This document shows, piece by piece, positions 4,023 to 6,393 of a stretch of DNA of 6,393 nt (its first letter is position 1; the number at the start of each line of letters is the position of its first letter). The notes under the pieces were generated by a model, which ran no database searches, had not been told where the DNA came from, and saw nothing but the letters and a program-made list of their open reading frames with translations. This DNA comes from Nitrososphaerota archaeon (lineage in GTDB: Archaea; Thermoproteota; Nitrososphaeria; Nitrososphaerales; Gagatemarchaeaceae). The position numbers and the translations under genes are program-made. The stretch covers positions 1 to 6,393 of the forward strand of contig VBPQ01000083.1 in the NCBI GenBank assembly GCA_005877185.1, read 5' to 3'.

Positions 4023-6393
4023 TTGTCGACGAAGCGTGACTCTGTAAGATTATACAAGATCAGGAAGCTCATCTCGGAACTCTCCAGCAAAGAGGGGAGG
4101 GGGACCGAGTTAATCTCACTCTACGTGCCGCCGAAGAAACCGATCCATGAAGTGATATCCAATCTGAGAGACGAATGGGGAACGGCCGGCAATATCAAGT
4201 CGGATACGACGAGGAACCACGTCCAGGATGCCCTCGTCAAGACGATGCAGAGGTTGAAGCTATACAAGACGACGCCTGAGAACGGCCTGGTGATTTTTTG
4301 CGGCGCTCTACCCACGAACGGGCCTGGCAGCGAGGTCGTCATCATTCACGAAATCGTGCCGCCGAAACCCGTCACGACCTATCTGTACATGTGCGTCGCG
4401 CCTGAAACGAACATCTTGATGGATGATGGCACAGAGAAAACCATAGGGGAGCTTAAGAGTTCTTGGCCAAGTGAAAGGGTGATGTCCTGGGATGCTGACA
4501 AGCACAGCCTCGTCGGCAGCTCGATACAAGACTACCTCGACGCTCCTGTAGGCGGGCGTAAGACGTACCGTCTAACGGTGGAAAGTGGAAGAAGCTTGGT
4601 TGCCACTGAGGATCACCCATTCTGGACACCGAAGGGATGGGTGAGACTCGGGGAGATCAAGAAAGGAGACTTGGTGTGCGTCTTGCCTCTGCCCGATATG
4701 GACTCGAAGAAAGAATCTGCTAGGAGGAGGAAGGCAATGAGCATCAATCTAGCAGGGGAGTATCTCAGAATCAAGTCGCACTTACGGAAGGAAGCTAGAC
4801 AGAAGATGATGCGCGCACAACGGCTCAGAGCGGAGGGCACGCAGGCAAAACAGGTCGGAGAGTTATTGATGTTGGCCGGGACGACTGCGAGTCAATGGGC
4901 TCGCGGACGAGTTAGGGCACCCCTAGTGCCAACGACTCTGTTACCAACATTCTCCGAGTGGTCAAAAATCGCGAGGACTGGTCTGGAGGAACCACTCGTG
5001 TGGGAAAGTGTGACCTCGATTGAGCCGACTGTCATTTCCGATGTGAGAGATTTGATGGTTGAGGATAGTAGCCACAGTTTCTTCGCGAACGGCTTCCTAG
5101 TCCACAATTGCGACGACCACTACCACCTCGAATGGCTCAAAGACATGCTCAAGGAGGAGAAGGTCTACGGGATAATCTCGATCGACTCGACAGAGGCTGG
5201 GCTGGGAATCCTCAGCGGCGACCGTCTGGAGGTCGTCGATGTCATCACCTCCGGGGTCTCGGGAAAAACTAGGAAAGGTGGGCAGTGCGTAAGCTCCGAC
5301 ACGATAATCCAGCTTGAGGACGGGAGACTCGTTCCCGTATCCCGTCTGTCGCCCGGGGGCAGGATTGCGAGCTACAACTTCACCACTTATGCTCAGGGAA
5401 TCTATGAATGCGCCGACACGTTCACTCTCGTCCCGAAAAAATACTGCCAGGTCGAGACAGTCAACCCGAAGTTGACCATCAACGCCACGGGTGAGCACAG
5501 GTTCTTTACTCTCACCGACAGAGGTGTTGCCACAATCGAAGCGTCAGGACTCGGGAGGGGTGATAGAATTCTCGTATCGCGGAGCCTCCCTGAGCCTGCG
5601 AACCCAGTCCTGTGGACGAGGTTTCCGGCCAGTTACACGTACGCCGTTTCTTCGGAAGGCAGGGAGTTCCTTAAGGCAGTGCGGCTTGAGAGGGGGCTGT
5701 CGCAGCCGAGGCTGGCCTCGGTGCTCGGTCTGCATCAATCCGAGATTTCGCAGCTCGAGAGGGGAGAGAGAGGCCTTGCATGGACAAAACTTCGCAAGGT
5801 GATTAGTTTCTTGTACGGGAATGTCGATGAGTTCCTCGTCAAACATGTGGAGACCAGACGGGCCCTGCCTGAGTTATTCACCAACGATCTCCTTCAACTC
5901 CTCGGCTACATAACCGGAGATGGCAACCACTCCAAGAACCGCATAACGATGTACGAGCAGCGGATTGAGGTAGCACGCACATACTCCCGCCTGGCGAGGA
6001 AAGCTCTGGGACTGCGAAACGTCCCCATTCTGACGATTGATAAGACAAGACAGAGGAACTCGTTTGCGAAGCGCCCGTACTTTGAGACCAGGATCTACAG
6101 CAAGGAATTCGCCGACGCGGTCAAGCGATACTACCCTGGGGTAGTTTCGACAGAATCGAGAGAAATCCCCGAACAGATGCACCGCCTCGACAACAAGCAC
6201 CTTGCCTTCTTCTTGAGAGGCCTCTTCGACGCGGAAGGCCACGTCCGCAGCAAGAGGATAGGAATCTCGATGAAATCTGAGACTTTGATCAAGCAACTCC
6301 AGCTGCTCCTACTGAGATTCGGGATCGTTTCTTCATACAGTCACAGCGTCAACAGATACGGTTCAGTCATGCATGCGCTCGACATTAGCGATT
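4023..6393 (+). CDS. prf1: peptide chain release factor aRF1 with two in-frame inteins, 3' end outside window
   Basis: aRF1 reads all three stop codons in the ribosomal A site and triggers hydrolysis of peptidyl-tRNA. One stop-free frame runs from TTG 4023 to the window edge. Extein 1 (4023-4391, 123 aa) is the N domain: GRGTELISLYVPP (25-37), then NIKS (57-60), the stop-codon-reading motif, then NHVQDAL and TPENGLVIFCGA. Extein 2 (5109-5285, 59 aa) starts the middle domain: CDDHYHLEWL, VYGIISID, and ends at GGQ (spliced residues 180-182; human eRF1 183-185). After splicing, Y122-M-C124-D-D-H-Y128 restores the YxCxxxF motif, with Tyr for Phe. The rest (expected to resume near SARRF) lies beyond the window. 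Extein arginines are nearly all AGR in the N domain; the inteins use more CGN. Divergent from pyrH. The identity is very secure; the insertions are inteins rather than RNA introns because the frame is maintained and splicing motifs are present. Confidence 0.96.
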   Translation, partial: MSTKRDSVRLYKIRKLISELSSKEGRGTELISLYVPPKKPIHEVISNLRDEWGTAGNIKSDTTRNHVQDALVKTMQRLKLYKTTPENGLVIFCGALPTNGPGSEVVIIHEIVPPKPVTTYLYMCVAPETNILMDDGTEKTIGELKSSWPSERVMSWDADKHSLVGSSIQDYLDAPVGGRKTYRLTVESGRSLVATEDHPFWTPKGWVRLGEIKKGDLVCVLPLPDMDSKKESARRRKAMSINLAGEYLRIKSHLRKEARQKMMRAQRLRAEGTQAKQVGELLMLAGTTASQWARGRVRAPLVPTTLLPTFSEWSKIARTGLEEPLVWESVTSIEPTVISDVRDLMVEDSSHSFFANGFLVHNCDDHYHLEWLKDMLKEEKVYGIISIDSTEAGLGILSGDRLEVVDVITSGVSGKTRKGGQCVSSDTIIQLEDGRLVPVSRLSPGGRIASYNFTTYAQGIYECADTFTLVPKKYCQVETVNPKLTINATGEHRFFTLTDRGVATIEASGLGRGDRILVSRSLPEPANPVLWTRFPASYTYAVSSEGREFLKAVRLERGLSQPRLASVLGLHQSEISQLERGERGLAWTKLRKVISFLYGNVDEFLVKHVETRRALPELFTNDLLQLLGYITGDGNHSKNRITMYEQRIEVARTYSRLARKALGLRNVPILTIDKTRQRNSFAKRPYFETRIYSKEFADAVKRYYPGVVSTESREIPEQMHRLDNKHLAFFLRGLFDAEGHVRSKRIGISMKSETLIKQLQLLLLRFGIVSSYSHSVNRYGSVMHALDISD
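4191..4202 (+). other. prf1: NIKS stop-codon recognition motif of aRF1
   Basis: These codons encode Asn-Ile-Lys-Ser (residues 57-60), preceded by GTAG and followed by DTTR, the invariant N-domain motif of the eRF1/aRF1 family that contacts the first stop-codon base. Confidence 0.93.
4392..5108 (+). mobile_element. intein 1 of aRF1: endonuclease-less, with helix-turn-helix-like insert
   Basis: The 239-residue element is a class 1 intein. Block A begins at Cys1 (CVAPETNILMDDG). Block B is ESGRSLVATEDHPFWT (64-79), with the catalytic TxxH as T72-H75. Block F is DLMVEDSSHSFFANG (220-234), with His228; block G ends LVHN (H238, N239), and the first downstream extein residue is Cys. All residues expected for self-splicing are present. 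Between blocks B and F lie about 105 residues with no LAGLIDADG or HNH motif. They are basic (ARRRK near 110-114) and include a helix-turn-helix-like stretch (about 136-177) ending in SQWARGRVRAP. The nuclease was either lost or replaced. The site is unusual: between M123 and C124 of aRF1, inside the YxCxxxF codon-recognition motif. Removal joins YLYM to CDDH. Confidence 0.95.
4797..4922 (+). other. helix-turn-helix-like segment inside intein 1
   Basis: Intein residues 136-177 form two basic helices and a turn: QKMMRAQRLRAEGTQAK, then VGELLMLAGTTASQW, then ARGRVRAP. The pattern (G-T/S-x-x-x-x-x-E-L-x-x-x-x-G-T-x-x-S-x-W-x-x-G) is that of resolvase- or homeodomain-like DNA-binding helices often fused to homing nucleases. 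Assigned by eye; moderate certainty. Confidence 0.5.
5277..5285 (+). other. prf1: GGQ catalytic motif of aRF1, directly followed by intein 2
   Basis: Gly-Gly-Gln, preceded by the family segment TSGVSGKTRK, is the peptidyl-tRNA hydrolysis motif. In the unspliced chain its Gln is followed by intein Cys1 rather than the conserved SARRF. Confidence 0.94.
5655..5777 (+). other. XRE-type helix-turn-helix within intein 2
   Basis: Intein residues 124-164 follow the XRE/Cro consensus: a first helix ending in RLERGLSQ, a second LASVLGL, a recognition helix QSEISQLERG. It sits between the splicing domain and the LAGLIDADG domain, where it could add DNA contacts to the nuclease. Confidence 0.8.
5886..6393 (+). 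other. LAGLIDADG homing endonuclease domain of intein 2 (partial)
   Basis: Two dodecapeptide motifs about 105 residues apart (bases 5898-5924 and 6213-6239) mark a monomeric, pseudo-symmetric enzyme. Between them are basic strand-rich stretches such as RITMYEQRIEVARTYSRLA; after the second comes IGISMKSETLIKQLQLLLLRFGI, the typical second-half pattern. The domain is still open at the window end. Confidence 0.9.

Larger units (their letters stand above)
5286..6393 (+). mobile_element. intein 2 of aRF1: XRE helix-turn-helix plus LAGLIDADG homing endonuclease, 3' end outside window
   Basis: At least 369 residues are visible. The N-terminal splicing part has block A from Cys1 (CVSSDTIIQLEDGRLVPV) and block B VNPKLTINATGEHRFFTL (59-76), with TxxH as T68-H71, then GRGDRILVS (90-98). 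An XRE-type helix-turn-helix follows (about 124-164: LERGLSQPRLASVLGL, QSEISQLERGER). The homing endonuclease begins near 201 with LAGLIDADG motif 1, LLGYITGDG (205-213, Asp212), and motif 2, LRGLFDAEG (310-318, acidic Glu317). Both acidic catalytic positions are kept and no stop or frameshift is seen, so the nuclease may be active and cut intein-free prf1 alleles. Blocks F and G lie past the edge; Ser of SARRF is the expected +1 residue. The insertion point is directly after GGQ, one of the most conserved sites of the host protein. Confidence 0.94.

Noticed and set aside
4392..5108. Possible group I intron or archaeal RNA intron in prf1
   Set aside because: The segment is fully in frame, lacks stops, and has all intein blocks with Cys1, TxxH, His-Asn and Cys+1 in the right places; protein splicing explains it.
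4121..6296. Several minus-strand frames of 70-140 codons opposite the aRF1 gene, and plus-strand frames opposite pyrH and the CNNM-type gene
   Set aside because: They are complementary or alternate frames of strongly conserved genes in GC-rich DNA and carry no recognisable domains.

Overview
The window is archaeal. Evidence: a class-1 archaeal/eukaryotic-type release factor (aRF1) gene, an archaeal-type UMP kinase, an archaeal PhoU-like protein, a tRNA-Leu with bulge-helix-bulge (BHB) introns and no encoded CCA, A/T-rich TATA-like boxes about 27-32 nt upstream of genes, TTG starts throughout, and arginine written mostly as AGG/AGA. DNA is moderately GC-rich. A tRNA with two introns, one of them in the D-arm, fits lineages with a broad-specificity splicing endonuclease (many TACK archaea), but the lineage is an inference I cannot settle here.

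Layout, left to right. Bases 1-904 (+) hold the 3' part of a PhoU-like regulator; its N-terminal AbrB-type domain probably lies off the left edge. Bases 949-1087 (+) are tRNA-Leu(CAA), with a 37-nt anticodon-loop intron and a predicted 17-nt D-arm intron. Bases 1088-1419 are a gene-poor gap with hairpins and a short repeat, ending in an inverted repeat around a TATA-like box. Bases 1420-2070 (+) encode a degenerate metallo-beta-lactamase-fold-like protein whose arginine codons differ sharply from its neighbours. Bases 2190-3875 (-) hold pyrH followed by a CNNM/CorB-type membrane protein with a CBS pair, probably co-transcribed. A divergent promoter region (3876-4022) separates pyrH from prf1 (4023 to the right edge, +).

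The most striking content is prf1. One continuous reading frame from the TTG at 4023 to the window end encodes aRF1 interrupted by two inteins. Intein 1 (239 aa, complete) sits immediately before the Cys of the YxCxxxF-type motif used in stop-codon recognition. Intein 2 (at least 369 aa, cut by the window edge) begins immediately after the catalytic GGQ that triggers peptide release. Both functional centres of the release factor are therefore restored only by protein splicing. Intein 1 has all visible splicing motifs and a helix-turn-helix-like insert but no recognisable nuclease. Intein 2 carries an XRE-type helix-turn-helix plus a two-motif LAGLIDADG homing endonuclease. The adjacent two-intron tRNA means the window holds intervening sequences of two kinds, removed at RNA and protein level, in two translation genes.
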